A stretch of 64,000 bases of DNA from Chaenocephalus aceratus (GCA_023974075.1 CM043792.1:9839456-9903455); one strand, 5' to 3'. Numbered from the stretch's first letter, positions 39,354-55,913 are shown. Numbers and translations: made by a program. The notes: generated by a model from the sequence alone, not told the origin.

Positions 39354-39518
39354 AGAGACGAGGTTTGTGTGACAGCGTTAAGCCTGAGTGAGAGGTGAAA
39401 GGACCGCTGTACTCACAGTTGTGCTCTTGTTTCCCTGTGGTCTGTCGGCGTGTCAGAGTTTCATCCTCTCAGCGTCTCTCCCTGGGCTGGGCTTCCTCTT
39501 CCTCTTCTGACCAAAAGG

Positions 39519-39680
39519 TGTGAGGAGGAGGAGGAGGAGGAGGGATGAACGGATTGAACGCAAAGGAATGAAACCAGAGTGAGAGAGAAAGAAGAGAGAA
39601 GGGGAGGAGGAGGAGGAGGAGGAGGAGGGGGAGGAGGAGGAGTGTGTGTGTTTGAGAGAGAGAGAGAGGGAGAGAGAGCG
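39519..39680. repeat. (GAG)n and (GA)n simple repeats
   Basis: GAG runs occur at about 39522-39543 and 39604-39642, and a GA-rich run at about 39653-39678. They produce the leucine-rich and glutamate-rich artefact frames here. Confidence 0.9.
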
Positions 39681-39902
39681 TGCTGAGGATGGAGGGAGAG
39701 CGAGCGGTGCCCTGCGATTGGCTTGTCAGTCCGGGAGAGGGAGCGGTGGTCTCGGCGGTGGTGGAGCGGCGGGTTGGTCTGTGGCGTCTCCCGATTCCAA
39801 ACACCTCGAGAGCCAGTTCGCGCAGATTCCTACGGCTCACACACGCTCGCTGGCTGCCTCACGACTTACACACACTCTGCATCCTCATCACAAAGAGCGA
39901 GG

Positions 39903-39933
<31 letters not shown>

Positions 39934-40019
39934 AGGGATGATAGAGTGAGGCAGACAGATTCAGAGGGCCAATGACAGCTTCAAGCTGAAGCTTCTCCTT
40001 GGCTCCTCATCAATGACAG
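39600..40019 (+). promoter_or_regulatory. CpG-rich block with splice donor: candidate first exon
   Basis: About 19 CpG dinucleotides fall within roughly 190 bases (39680-39870), far above the rest of the window. The block continues into 'ccaatgacagcttcaagc' and ends with GACAG|GTACTG, a good 5' splice site at 40020. An ATG at 40013 lies just before it, giving ATG-ACA-G at the exon edge. GA repeats lie on both sides, as in many 5' untranslated regions. The product is unknown, because no downstream exon could be recognised. Confidence 0.45.
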
Positions 40020-41614
40020 GTACTGAAGAACAAGAGACTGAGGGATCCCCCCACCCCTCCAACTCCACCATTATACACACACATACACACACAAATCACT
40101 GCTCCACATCCATCCGCTACCCCCCCCCCCATCCCAATTACCATGGCCGCGGCAGATGTATTGGGCTTGTCAGCTCTCGAGCAAGGGCTGTAGAGGAGAT
40201 GTGGGCTAACTTATCTCATCTCATTTAACCAAACTATAATCAGACAACACTGTGGAACTCATTTTTTGCATAACTGGATTGAGGATTTTTTTGGGAAGTG
40301 GGCGGTGTGAGGATGAGGATAGGTGGAGGGGAGGGGGGGCAAGAAAACAGACACAGGCAAACTGCAATTAGCTTTTTGAAAATCAGCGGCCTTAAAGTTT
40401 AGATTAAAGCCATTTCCACGAGAAAACACATACTAGGAGAGAATTACACTTCCTGTAGAGAAAGGACAATTGATCTACAACCAACTGTGTGCAACCCAGA
40501 TTCATTGATTTAACTATGAGTTATAATGCTGTCATTAGAATTGGACTAATTTAGGTGAGAAAACTCCCTACACGTTCCAGAAACGAGATTCAGTCCGACC
40601 AAGAAGCACTGTCGGGGATATTAGGCCTGACGTCTCAGCAGTCGACGCCCAGTTCGCAGTCGAATGTCAGGCTGCGGTATCTTTCCCCTCATTAACTGTC
40701 GTGTCTGGTCAACATCGGACCGACTCCAATCAGCTCCACGCAAAGTCCCAAGAATCCTATCTCTGCCTCTTCACTCCACCACATTCAATTAAAAAGAGAA
40801 ATTGGCAATTAGATCACTGTTATGATCCTGTAACAGTGATCTAATCTGTAATTCATTGGCTGCTGCTCCCCTGGGGGGGGGGGGGGTTCTTGATGGAGTG
40901 GCTCGGATACTCCTTGGCATTCACCTCGGCTCGGGCAGCACACAGGGGCCGGGCGGAGCTTTGGGGGCCCTTGGTGCCAACCAGAGGATTCTATAGCATC
41001 ACCGCTGTGGCCTTGTTTGCCCCGCGGCAAGAACACAACCTGTGACACACACTTGTTTGTTTCCCTCTCATGGGGGGCTCGGTTTGCAGGTTGTAATATA
41101 TGTGTGAGCATGCACGGCAACACACAGCTGCGGAGCACAACGTACACAAACACTCTCATGGGAAGACATATATTACTCCTTAATTGAATTAAGTCAATTC
41201 CATTTGGTTAATGAAGGGGCGGGGGGTGGTTTGCCCTTTCAGGGGCATCAGGCTAACAATCACATTCAGCCAAGGGGGATGGAGTACGTTAGAGGAAGGG
41301 TGGGGTCAACATCTCCAGACTGGAACCAGTGTCTTGTCACCACCTCTGTGACTGGAGTCATACTCGCGGCAGCTCCACCACATGTGGACTGTCTGCACCA
41401 CTTATCATCACAGACCTGAAACGGCAGCCATGTTGGTGTGTTTCCTTCCTAAAAAGGCTTGTTACCTGGCAACATTTGATACATTAAAGGCCTTTTTATC
41501 TAATCATCCATCTCGTGGTGCTTATATTTTGTCTGCGGATTAATGCAGTGTCCTTTATAGCAGACACCCACACTGACACAGAGCCAGTGGCAACAGGGAA
41601 GCAAACTGACAATC
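40020..41614. other. Non-coding sequence, possibly first intron
   Basis: Unique sequence with a 14-base G run at 40873-40886 and a perfect hairpin at 40808-40845. No coding frame is supported. If the preceding block is a first exon, this is intronic. Confidence 0.35.
40808..40845. other. Perfect inverted repeat, 15-bp stem and 8-base loop
   Basis: The left arm ATTAGATCACTGTTA (40808-40822) and the right arm TAACAGTGATCTAAT (40831-40845) are exact reverse complements around TGATCCTG. No T-run follows. It could be a structured RNA element or a palindromic protein site. Confidence 0.85.
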
Positions 41615-41675
41615 ATATATATATATATAGGTGTGTGTGTGCTGGCGACACATACACACACACACGCACACAGGA
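41615..41675. repeat. (AT)n/(GT)n/(CA)n short compound repeat
   Basis: An AT run at about 41615-41629 passes into GTGTGTGTGTG, and 'cacacacacacg' follows after a short gap. Confidence 0.85.
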
Positions 41676-41852
41676 ACAGTGTGATTGCTCTGCTTCACTC
41701 GTTTAGCACTTCTAAGGCAGAGATCCCCAGAGGCCACCCATCACATCCAGTTACTGTGGCACACAGACACGACCGGGGCCCACCTGGCTGCTCTCACCTC
41801 AATCTGCAGGAGGCAGGAGGCACTCGCACCATGTCGCTCTCTTTCTCAATCA

Positions 41853-46030
<4,178 letters not shown>

Positions 46031-46040
46031 TGACTGCTCC

Positions 46041-46303
46041 TTAAACCCTTGTATGGTATTCGGGTCTGTGGGACCCGTTTTCATTAGTTAGCTAAAGAAA
46101 AATGATATGATAAATTATTTTTTCAAATTCACACTCAATGGCCTTGGCTCATTTTCTATGAAGAACATATATCAGAACACATTTTCAATGACCATCCACT
46201 GTACCACTCCCCCCCCCTACATATTTACATTACATACGGGACGTTCGGGACCCGGGGCTAACAAAAGTGTGGAAATTGTAGGTCCTGTGCACCTGTCTGG
46301 GCC

Positions 46304-46374
<71 letters not shown>

Positions 46375-46560
46375 ACTTTTGTGTTTATGCCCCTGCCATT
46401 CCTCGCACAAGGTTGCAACATTGTTGATAAATTCAAGCACCGACTCCTGTCTGCTCTCACATTCCCGCATTATGTTTTGCGGGAACCAATCTTTATTTTC
46501 TTTCCTACTCTATCCCAGCTGCAAATTTGGGGCGAGACACAATAAATAAAGCTTTGCCAG
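46041..46560 (+). mobile_element. piggyBac-like element end
   Basis: TTAA, the piggyBac target site, is followed by ACCCTTGTATGGTATTCGGG, close to piggyBac-type termini in teleosts. A short hairpin follows (CGGGTC at 46062, GACCCG at 46073). Downstream, 'acgttcgggacccggggct' and 'aaggttgcaacattgttgat' fit the inner end of such elements. No transposase frame and no matching opposite end are visible, so this is a one-ended fragment. Confidence 0.45.
46307..46374. repeat. (TG)31(CG)3 microsatellite
   Basis: Pure TG run to 46368 followed by CGCGCG, inside the piggyBac-like fragment. Confidence 0.97.
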
Positions 46561-49500
46561 TTTGGGTCCTTATCACAGCATCATAACAGTTTGGTTACAT
46601 TTCAGGTATTAAACAACAATAATGAAAAATGTCATGCATACTCTTGAAGAGCCGTGGGCTGGAATCTCAATAACACTAGTATTTAAATGTAATTATAAAC
46701 CAGCATGTCTCAGAGTCAAGAGGTCCAGGTACATAACAAACATATTTGAACAGCTGCTGCTACTCAGGATTAACTTAATTATTAATGGGTTTTATTGTGT
46801 GAAAATCACAAAGAGTCTGCAGAGAAGTATCATGACAAAAAAGTCGTATTAATTGTGTTAACAAAGGTATGCAATTGCTATATAATGTGCTTTTACCCTC
46901 TGAGCTTTAATGCATTGAGACTGGACAGGCTGTGTTATGTCTGTGCATGATCTAGGCATATTCATTGTGAAAACAACACTTTACTTCAGTGGCTAAATTA
47001 TGTTGACCTTTGCAAAATCGAATACTAGCATACCGCGTCTCATTGTTCAAAGATAATGGCTGGGCAACATTCCTTGTAAGGCAGATGATGATGCTGGCAT
47101 GCTGAGTGCCAGCCTCGCTACAGGGTGGGTGTTGGGCCGCTGATGACTCATTCCTCATCTGCTTTAGAGAGACCTGCTGGGTGACAGCTTTCTGTTTTAG
47201 CTGCTATAACAACTGGTTTCCTGTCATCGGTGAATGTTACTCCACTTAGATGATTCAGCAAAATCTCCGTTTGTATTTGCGACACCGACCTGAGGTTTAC
47301 TCGGCATAGCATGTAAAAGAGGGGAGAGCAAGCTAGAGAGAGGGAGAATGAGGCAGTGAAACAGAGGGGGAGAAATTGGGCCAGCCACCCTAAAGAAGCC
47401 TCGTTCATTCCCCAGGGAAATTGCATCACATATTGATCCATGTTCCTCGCATCTAATGGACACAGAGGGTGGAATTGGTGGCAATTGGGAAATAGCTATG
47501 AGAGTAACAAGGAGTCATTAAGGCATAAAACCCAGGTTAGTCACCTGAGGACCTCTCACCTGCCTTCACAGTCCTCACAGTGCACACTGTCTGAGCAGCC
47601 GCACATACGAGGAGTTAGATTGCCAAAGCAGCAGGTTCACAGGCTCAGACGAGCATTTGTCTCCATTACAGCCCTTACACCGGCAAATAAACAGGGGAGA
47701 CAGACAATCATTCTACATTACATCCATGACTATAGCACTTTACATTTTCTATCAGCGTAACAGACTCCCTGGGCCGTCTCACAATCCTCACATTCATTTT
47801 TTACTGCCTCGCACACATTCTGCTACGTGTGTGCACAGATGGAGTTTTAACCAGGGAGGGATTTCCGTGACTGCTATAACATTTATGGCCCTTTCTCCAA
47901 GGCAAAAACAGCGAGATCCAAAACAAGGTCTGGATGCTAACCCAAATCTGTCATGCCATCAGTGTTGGCGGTGTACTTCAAAACCAAAAACGGAGAGCTA
48001 AACAGAGCCTTCAATGCATCTACGGTTTTCTTTCTCCTTCGAACTCAATGACCGATCTGTCTTCAGCAACATTTCAAACCACTGTGGTTTAGTGTTCCTT
48101 AACAACAGATTTATTTAAAATGTTTTTTCAACACCGTGGTAGAGCAGCAAAAGCAAAACAAGACCGGAGCAGCCTGCAGAGAGAAATCTGTGATTATCAT
48201 TAAAGGAGAAGGAAGTGTGAGGATCGGCTTCTCACTGTGATTATATTTTTGTGGAACTCGCAGTTTGATGTAATGCAGAACCTGCACAAAAGGAAGACCA
48301 GTATTCCCTGGCTTTTTCACACCTAAACAGGCAAAACTAATTATTCTAACAATATATATTTTGAAACCTAATCATGCTCCGTTTAGCTGCAAATGCACAA
48401 CAAAAGGACTCACTGCCCTGCACAATTTCAATTTGATTTCTAATCAATTTCTATGGCTCTTCGCGGCTAAAACAGCTGTAACCATCGGTTTTGCAATTCA
48501 AATACTTATATACTATTCTTAGAGGACAATTGAACACATATAAGGCACTTACTTGGATGTAAATTATTGATCACCTTTCAACCTGTGCAGTTCTGTGCAT
48601 GTATATAAGGTGCAGCACTTACCCGAGGTGTTTCACCCTGGTGTCAGACTGCTGGTGATTTTGATTTGGTGCCATTTGGATATTAAGTGCAGTGGATATC
48701 GAGTGCTATTACAGCAGCGGACAGGCAGCACATCAATCTCTGTCAAAGAAGTGGAGATCTGTCCCCAGACAGAAGCAGTCAGGAAGGAGTAGCAGTCGCT
48801 AACACTAGCCGCATAAAAAACTGGAATCCCAGGAGTGATAACGAGTTCTGTATAATGAAGTGTATATAAGCTAAGCTATAGCATCTCTTCTCATCCCTTT
48901 GGTGCTCACAACATGTCAGTTACGATAGCACGTCACATACATTTGATAACGTGTCAACTGTCACCTTAAGATCTCTCGGGATACGCGTCACATGCTCATC
49001 TTTTCAAGTTAGCAATCTCGCTTAGCTGCCACTGTTGGTCAACAGAGCTGCAGCATGTGTGCTGAATGCTAGTTTGTGCATATGTGTTGAATATCTGCAG
49101 TGCTCCGGCTCTTTTTCTCAGAGTGCTACTTTTGGTTTCCAAGCTGCCTCTCTCGGGATCTCCCCCTAAAAAAAAGTTACCTGATGAGCCACCGTCCTCC
49201 CAGGAAACAGAGACAGAGAGAAAGAGAAAGCTCTCATTATTTCTCCCTAATTGCCCACGAGTGACCCTCCTGATTCCCCCCTCTACAACCAGGTACGGTG
49301 CCTCATTACAGCCAGCCTCCTCAGTTCTCCCAGGAGAAACCCATGAAAAGGCCATGAAAGGCCTCGTCTGACAGGGGCCAGCCAGACTGGACCAATTAAC
49401 AGGGCTTTTCTGTGCTCTGACTTGCCACACTGCAGTTTGCAACTCATCTACGGTGTGAGACTCGAAGACGTCCTAGGTCAGATTGGGACGGTTTGTTCAG

Positions 49501-50689
49501 AAGGTAGAAAGGATAAGGGCAGTGCCATGCAGCCAGTGCGTCTGGGCCATTTACATGTTTTTCACGCCACCTTTCTCTTCGTTTTTCCGGGACACAAAAA
49601 GTTGCTTTCTGTATTTTGACTACATTTGAGAAAGACTATTAAGAGAGCACTAATTAAAGTTGACGGCATAGTCATTTTTAATGGTTTATAAAGGGCAGAA
49701 ATTGTTTTATTAATTTTGGATAACCACTTTAACTGCGACAGGCCGTTTAAAATATGGATGTTTTCTGGTGCCCTGGCATCATTGCTCCATGAAGGCTAAA
49801 TGCAATTGTCTCTCAGCCTCCAAGTGCCAGGTGACTTAGTGTGTGTCTGAATAAATGAACCAGTCAAGGTGAGCTCCTCGTGTCAAGACAGGAGCATCAA
49901 AGACAAACCACGCAACCTTGCCAGAGGCCCGTTTTCCTTTCACCCGGAGAACTCCATTTTCACTCTCCAAGGCTTCATGCATTCAAGCCCATCCTGATCT
50001 TTGTAATGACTGGTCAAAAAAAGTAATTCAGACTCCTGTCTATTAGTGACATGAAAGACTTTCAAAGAGCGTTCTCCTTCCTCTTCAGGTCTAAAAGACT
50101 CAGACATTCTCTTCAAGGTCACAACAGTTTCCGCTGGAGTGATTCAAAGCAAAAAATCACCTGAACGTAAACAGCGCTGACTGATAGAGTGGAGGACAAT
50201 GATGGGGGCAGGGCGACAAAGACACCACTCATGCCAAAGAGTCTATGACAGTTGCAGCGGCAGTGTATTTGGGCAGGGGGGAAAAAGGGAGTGAGGCAAA
50301 GAAGAAGGGTTGTGAGGGTGGAGCGGATGCAAGATGAGTGCTGATTGGCTTGTCGTCTCATGGGGTGCGTGTTTGCCTGCAGGGAAAGGTCACGGGAGGG
50401 AACAGGAGTAACGAGGTGTGAAGGGAAGGCACTGTCCTCGGCTCCTGGGCCCAAGGAGAGATCCCCGGCAAGGTGTTAATGCAGATGCTGCAGCCTCCCA
50501 GGTTCCGTTTATTACACCTTTCCAGGGAAGCCAGCTCAGAGTTTTACCGGGAGTCAATACAGCTGAAAGCATGCTAATTAAAACCGCTAACTGGCAGCAG
50601 ATACGACAACTCGGCCCAGAAACTGATAAACACAAAATGTGGAAAAAGCTGAGACTGTGAACATCTTTTACTCAGATAGTCAGAGTTAA
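46561..50689. other. Non-coding interval without a supportable gene
   Basis: Unique, mixed-composition sequence. Frames of 60-150 codons on both strands (for example 48996-49442) overlap each other and lack recognisable content, as expected by chance in GC-richer blocks. Some parts, about 47440-47900 and 49000-49450, may be conserved non-coding sequence. Confidence 0.3.
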
Positions 50690-51250
50690 ACTGCTAAAAC
50701 TGTCACAAGGTAAACACAAGGTAAAGGACTCAAATGCACGACCCGGGAGACAGAGGTAAAGTATGAGTGATATACTTTATTCAAAAATAGGTTTACAAAA
50801 AATTATCGACACTCTTAACGAGGTGAAAAAACGTTCAAAAAACGCACAAAGAAAATCGCTCACTAGGTGAGGAACAAAACTTACTAAGTAATTCAGGAGC
50901 ATGAATCAGGCTTGAGACAAGGTATGTGTTCGCTGGGTAGCAGACTACTGGCATGGAGACAGGACAAGACGAACTGACACAAGACAAGGGAAGGGTGGGG
51001 AATTTAAACAAAAGGTAACTGGCACAGGTGAACCCAATCAGGGCGGGGCTGATGAGAGCGGGAGACACACACAAGGATAGGGAGTGAAGGGACGTGGAAT
51101 GAAACGCAAAAGGTGAGTATCAAAATAAAACAGGAAGTGGGAGACAACAAATTATTAAACATGAAAGATGACGGGACACAACAAAAGCTCAATGTGTTCT
51201 TTTTGTTCTTTTTCTCGGTAATTGGCCGTGTCACATATCCAGTTAATTTC
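50690..51250. repeat. Interspersed repeat, class unresolved
   Basis: Starts around 'actgtcacaaggtaaacac' with 'aggactcaaatgcacgaccc', then 'tactttattcaaaaatagg'. It later has 'ggtgaacccaatcagggcgg' and 'aaaataaaacaggaagtggg'. I associate this word order with a common teleost repeat, but I cannot name its class or see paired ends. Confidence 0.45.
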
Positions 51251-51735
51251 TCTCTGGGCATGTCCACTCTTCTGTCACAATCTAACCTTCAACCTCACAC
51301 TATGAGCTGACACGATGGCTCAGCTCATATCATTATGCTTCATGGAGCTTTTAAGAACACTGTGTCATCAGACTTACATTACATGTGACACGATGACATA
51401 ATATGTACTAAGCAGTTTTAAGGGTCCAATAACACATTTGATATACAATGGATTGGTTCTATGAGCCAACTGAGAGATATGGGTGGTATATAAGACAAAC
51501 ATTATTAAGTTGGTGGTAAAATGATTCATAAATCTGCTTTTTCATTGCAACCTTTTTTTTCAGTTTTGTGATTGATTTTGAATCTAGGTGTAAAGACTAC
51601 GCCTTTGTTTGTGTACACATAGTAATTAAGGTTGTTGAATAATTAATATGTTAATTCTAGTTGTGCCTTATATCTCCAATAAACTAGCGGTGGGCTGATG
51701 GGTATCAAAATGTGTTGCCGACAAGAATATGGATG
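51251..51735. other. AT-rich interval, no gene seen
   Basis: No coding frame, RNA gene or recognised repeat. Confidence 0.35.
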
Positions 51736-51998
51736 TTAAAGAGGCCATATGATGTTTTCTGGAGTTTCCCAGTTCCCGTAGTGTGTTATGTGTTATGTTA
51801 TGCAAGCATATGGTCATGGAAAGGTTACAATTGTATTCCCTCCAGAGGGAGTTTCTCTCCCACACACTCCCCCCCCCCCTACCTGAAACGCCTCCATTGG
51901 ACTATTTTGTTTACTTGTGTAAAATAATGACATCACTATTTAACACTTGCACTTCTATTCTAATATGATAGCTGGAAATGAGCATCATAGGGCCCCTT
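51736..51998 (+). repeat. Full-length copy of the TTAAAGGGGCC-ended dispersed repeat
   Basis: The left end TTAAAGAGGCCATATGATG and the right end 'gcatcatagggcccctt' are inverted matches, so this 263-bp copy shows both termini of a MITE-like element. Internal words 'ccctccagagggagtttctc' and 'gcctccattggac' are shared with the copies at 12530-12760 and 62395. Confidence 0.75.
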
Positions 51999-53899
51999 CT
52001 AACAGAAAACATGTTTTGTTTTTACTTATACGTCCATGTAAAAATGACGCTATGACCCTTTTTGAAATATTGCAACACGTTAACGATATTAACGATAAGT
52101 GAATAAGTTAATGGTGCATGATAATATGGACACATTCTAAAGGATATGCGTCCTATAAAATGTTAATCAATAAACCAATGAGACAGTTTTGTCAGAAGCA
52201 AATCTGTTTTTCAGATATACAAAGTCATAAGAAAATGACCTTAACACAACCTGACGTGTAACAACTTGTTTTGTTTCCAGAATGGTCCCTGCAGCTGCAG
52301 CAAAACTGCTGTCTCTCCATGAACCCAACCCGAGAGGGGGCCACACGGGAGAGCGACCCTCGTTATGTGTAAAATATCATTAATTAACTTTATTGAATGA
52401 GTCACAGTATGGTTTCCACCACATGGTTCCCTCAGGGTCCTTTGCCCAAGACCCCACCTTGTCCTGTTTGGAGCAAGTGAGCCAGCATCCTTCACACTGG
52501 TGCTCTCTCTTAGCCGAGGCTGGTTCTAGGTGACTTTTCTTCCCCACTTGTCATTGCTTAGGAAGCTGCAAGTAATTTATAATGTAGTGACAGTCAAATA
52601 AACAGGACTGCTGCTTGCCGGAGTGAAAAGTCCTGTATTAAAGGGAATCAAAACAGCTCCAAATGGTGCCATGAATGGAAATAATCTCGGTGTAAGATCT
52701 GTTCTGGGCTGGCTAATTTAAATTTGTTCAGGGTGACAGCTTACTGGAAGAGGGACATAATGAAGTCCATTATCATCAGTGGTGCAAATTCTAAAGAATG
52801 AGAACTCTCATTATCAGCGCTTTCCTGTATACGAAGGAAATATGTTCATCCATTATGAAATGTGCTGAGAATGACAACATGGAGCAAACATAAGACAATG
52901 AAAGCTCTGGTGAAAAAAAATGATATGGAGCTAGCTGGAGACTGGACAAGTCCCTTTTTTATGGATAAGGTGATTTCACTGCACACCATAAGGCCATCTA
53001 TTGGATTTTAACACAGTCAAGACTGTAATAGGCTGATAATTCTGATATCTCACAGTGCTGTGTACAGTGGTGTGCAACAGCCAGACAGCCTGTGCTTTTA
53101 TTTACAGCGCCTTTTCTTCTGGTAATCTGACATCTGGTAGACCATGCCAGACCTTGAACAGTGTCTTCCCAAGCATTATCTCATAAAAACAGAGCCTTGA
53201 TAATGCCGTTCCATTCGGCAAGTAGCGGAAATAACAATAAGTCATTTTGGCCAGAATTAACTGATAAAAAGGGGAATGAGGGAAGTCTCCAGATCTGTAA
53301 CCAGTGATAACCACAGATTCGCTAAACTTAGGGAGCGAGGACTTTCAAGCTGTCTCTACTATATTTTCACCTCAAAGAGCGTACAAATATGTTTGGTGCC
53401 AAAATAATCATCAAAAGTGAGCTCAGTGCCAGAAAAATGTGTTGCTGAATGAATTGGAGAGGAGGCAATGTGAAAGCCAGGTGTTGTGGGGAGTCGCACG
53501 CACATACTAATGTGCTATTAAAAGTCAAGTGCACACATTCAGGGACAAGAGACTGAATCAAACACAAAGCAATGCACTAATAATTAAAGTGGCAATAGAC
53601 GATTCTTTTGCTTTAAATTATTATTATGAAGTTGATTGCAGAATGTAATGGCGATAGAATAATGATAAGCCTCCCTTCCTCTATTAAATTCTGTCTGGCA
53701 CCGGGTACAATCTCCCGGGATATAAAGGCTCCATTTATGGCACAAGTAAAGTGCGTCAAGCCTTACACAACCACAGGAAGAGGACAGTGCTTTTGTTTTT
53801 TGAGACTTATAAAACAGTATTATGTATGTACATTTTTTCCAGAGTAACAACAATTGCAAGAAGATAAAAAAACACTCTTGTACTGTCCCTAAAAATAAG
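51999..53899. other. Interval without a supportable gene
   Basis: Unique, AT-rich sequence. The block at 52230-52560 is GC-richer. No frame has recognisable content. Confidence 0.3.
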
Positions 53900-54135
53900 G
53901 TTCCCAATAGCAGCCGATTAGCTTAGCTTAGCACAAAGACTGGAAGCAGGGGGAAACAGCTATCATGGCGTTGTCCAGTGCCTCTAAAGCTAATTAATTA
54001 ACATCTTATAGGTTTATTCTGTACTGAACCAAGGTTAAACAACAGGTTTCCATTTTAACAGGTGTTAAGTGCTGCACTATTTCTATGAAAGCAGTAACTA
54101 CAAGGTTTTTCAGCTGGTTGCCTGGCAACTGCCAC
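53900..54135 (+). repeat. Interspersed repeat (teleost-type), unclassified
   Basis: Contains 'agcacaaagactggaagcag' followed by 'gggggaaacagctatcatgg', 'ctctaaagctaattaattaa' and 'ggttgcctggcaactgcc', an ordered word set I know as a common fish repeat. I see no coding content. Confidence 0.6.
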
Positions 54136-54764
54136 AAGCCAAGAAATACCAGAGCATGTGACCCATTCGGTTTATTATAAGTATTGGATACTTAAAAGGG
54201 CTTTTATTTTCATTAAATTATGACACATCAAATGTCCTTTAATTAAATTAATTTCCTCAAAAGACCAATTATGCAACAATATTAGTCATTTTGAAGCTAA
54301 CATTTTTCCTACATTTTAAGAAGCCTTCTAAAGAAGTTTTTTGATGTGTTTTTGAAGTTTATTTAAGGTTGTGTAAACATCACAGTAAAAATACTGCCTG
54401 CATTATTGTTTGTTTTTTACAATTACTTTGTAATTCTAGCCTTTTGAAACTTTGAGAAAAATCTCTGGAGACTTGACATTGACTGTGATGGGTTACACAA
54501 CTACTGTAAGAGAATATTGAACATTTGGTATGTGTTATGCCATACCAAAATTAATTGAAATCAATGGCTGAAAGGAAAAATTAAAAAAGATGAAGATGAT
54601 TATTTCAGTCCGTAGTTATAGGGTGCACAAAATATCAGTGGCCAAAGTAAGGTCCTTCAATAAAGAAAATCTTGTTCAAACTAAATTCTGCAACTAAACG
54701 AAAAAACATGAAGCCATATTTAACGGTTAATGTACACCAAAAGTAAAATTGTGTGTCTTTTATT
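54136..54764. other. AT-rich interval, no gene seen
   Basis: Unique AT-rich sequence before the 5' truncation point of the LINE. Confidence 0.35.
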
Positions 54765-55913
54765 TCAGAAAGCAACATAGCACCATCACTGCGACAATGA
54801 AAGTGGTGAATGATATTGCGGGTATCTTAGACAATAAGCAGAGTTGTGCAGCTCTATTTATTGATCTTTCCAAGGCGTTCGATACCGTGGACAATCATAT
54901 CCTGAAGCAGAGGCTGGCCAGTATTGGTATATCCAACCATGCAGTGGGGTGGTTTGTGAACTACCTCTCTGAAAGGTCCCAATGTGTTCAATTTGATGGG
55001 CTCACTTCTGAGTGGTTAAATATTACAAATGGTGTACCACAGGGTTCCGTTTTAGGTCCACTATTATTCTCCATCTACATCAACAGCTTAGGTCAAAATG
55101 TGGATGGAGCAACTTTACATTTTTATGCAGATGATACCGTGATGTATTGTGCAGGACCCTCAATTAAGGAGGCTGCTGTTAAATTGCAGGCTGTTTTTAA
55201 TATTATTCAGACATTCAGCTCTCTGAACTAAAGCTTATTTTAAATGTTGATAAAACTAAGATAATGCTATTTTCAAAAGCTAAAAAGAAAACAGAGACCA
55301 CTTTGGATATTGTTACTCAGGAAAGGTCTCTGTGACCTTTTAACCTGTGCTGGACTATGCTGATCTGCTTTGTATGAATGCACCGGCCCATTACCTGCAA
55401 AAGTTAGATGCCGCCGATCACAGTGCACTGAGATTTGTTACTAATTGTAAAACACTTACTCATCACTGTACCCTGTATGCCAGGGCAGGTTGGCCTTCAC
55501 TAACTTTACGGAGGCTCAGTCATTGTTGCATGTTCATTTATAAAGCCATGTTGGGTAAACTCCCATCATGATGTGGCTTTGTTACATGTGCCAAGTGCAA
55601 GGACTGACTTAGGTAAGAAAGATGTGCATAGCTCCTCTTGCTTGGAACAGTCTTCAAAAATATTTGAAAATGAGCAAATTGGTTCCACTACCTGTTTTTA
55701 AAGCTTGGATAGGTGCTATGATACTTGATACTGTTGGTACTTGTCAATGTCTCTAGGTATGTAAATGTGGCCCTGTAAATACGATGTGTTATCTGTTGTT
55801 TTATGTTCATGTGGTAACCTACTTGCTGTCATGTTGGACAGGTCTCCCTTGAAAAAGAGATTGATGATCTCAATGGGACCACCTGGTTAAATAAAGGTTT
55901 TAAAAAAACAAAC
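54765..55913 (+). mobile_element. 5'-truncated L2/CR1-like LINE with reverse transcriptase remnant
   Basis: The frame from about 54765 to 55231 encodes the middle of a reverse transcriptase: FIDLSKAFDTVDNHIL (motif A), NGVPQGSVLGPLLF (motif B) and FYADDTVMY (motif C with the two catalytic aspartates). A frame change gives LILNVDKTKIMLFSK. A deletion of roughly 190 bases relative to the copy at 11804 then joins DIVTQ to LDYADLLCMNAP and LRFVTNCKTLTHHCTLYA. The 3' end 'acctggttaaataaaggttt' followed by an A-rich tail is typical of this LINE group. Endonuclease and N-terminal parts are missing. It is a dead insertion copied by target-primed reverse transcription. Confidence 0.88.

Noticed and set aside
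39469..39840. Leucine- and proline-rich minus-strand frame of 123 codons
   Set aside because: Made by GAG and GA simple repeats; no domain and no support outside the repeats.
40808..40845. microRNA precursor
   Set aside because: The stem is shorter than the roughly 22 bp needed and neither arm matched a microRNA seed I know. It is kept only as a structural observation.
48996..49442. 148-codon minus-strand frame
   Set aside because: No recognisable domain; an equally long frame is open on the opposite strand, which suggests composition rather than coding.
54765..55913. Active LINE
   Set aside because: It lacks the 5' half and has a frame change and an internal deletion.
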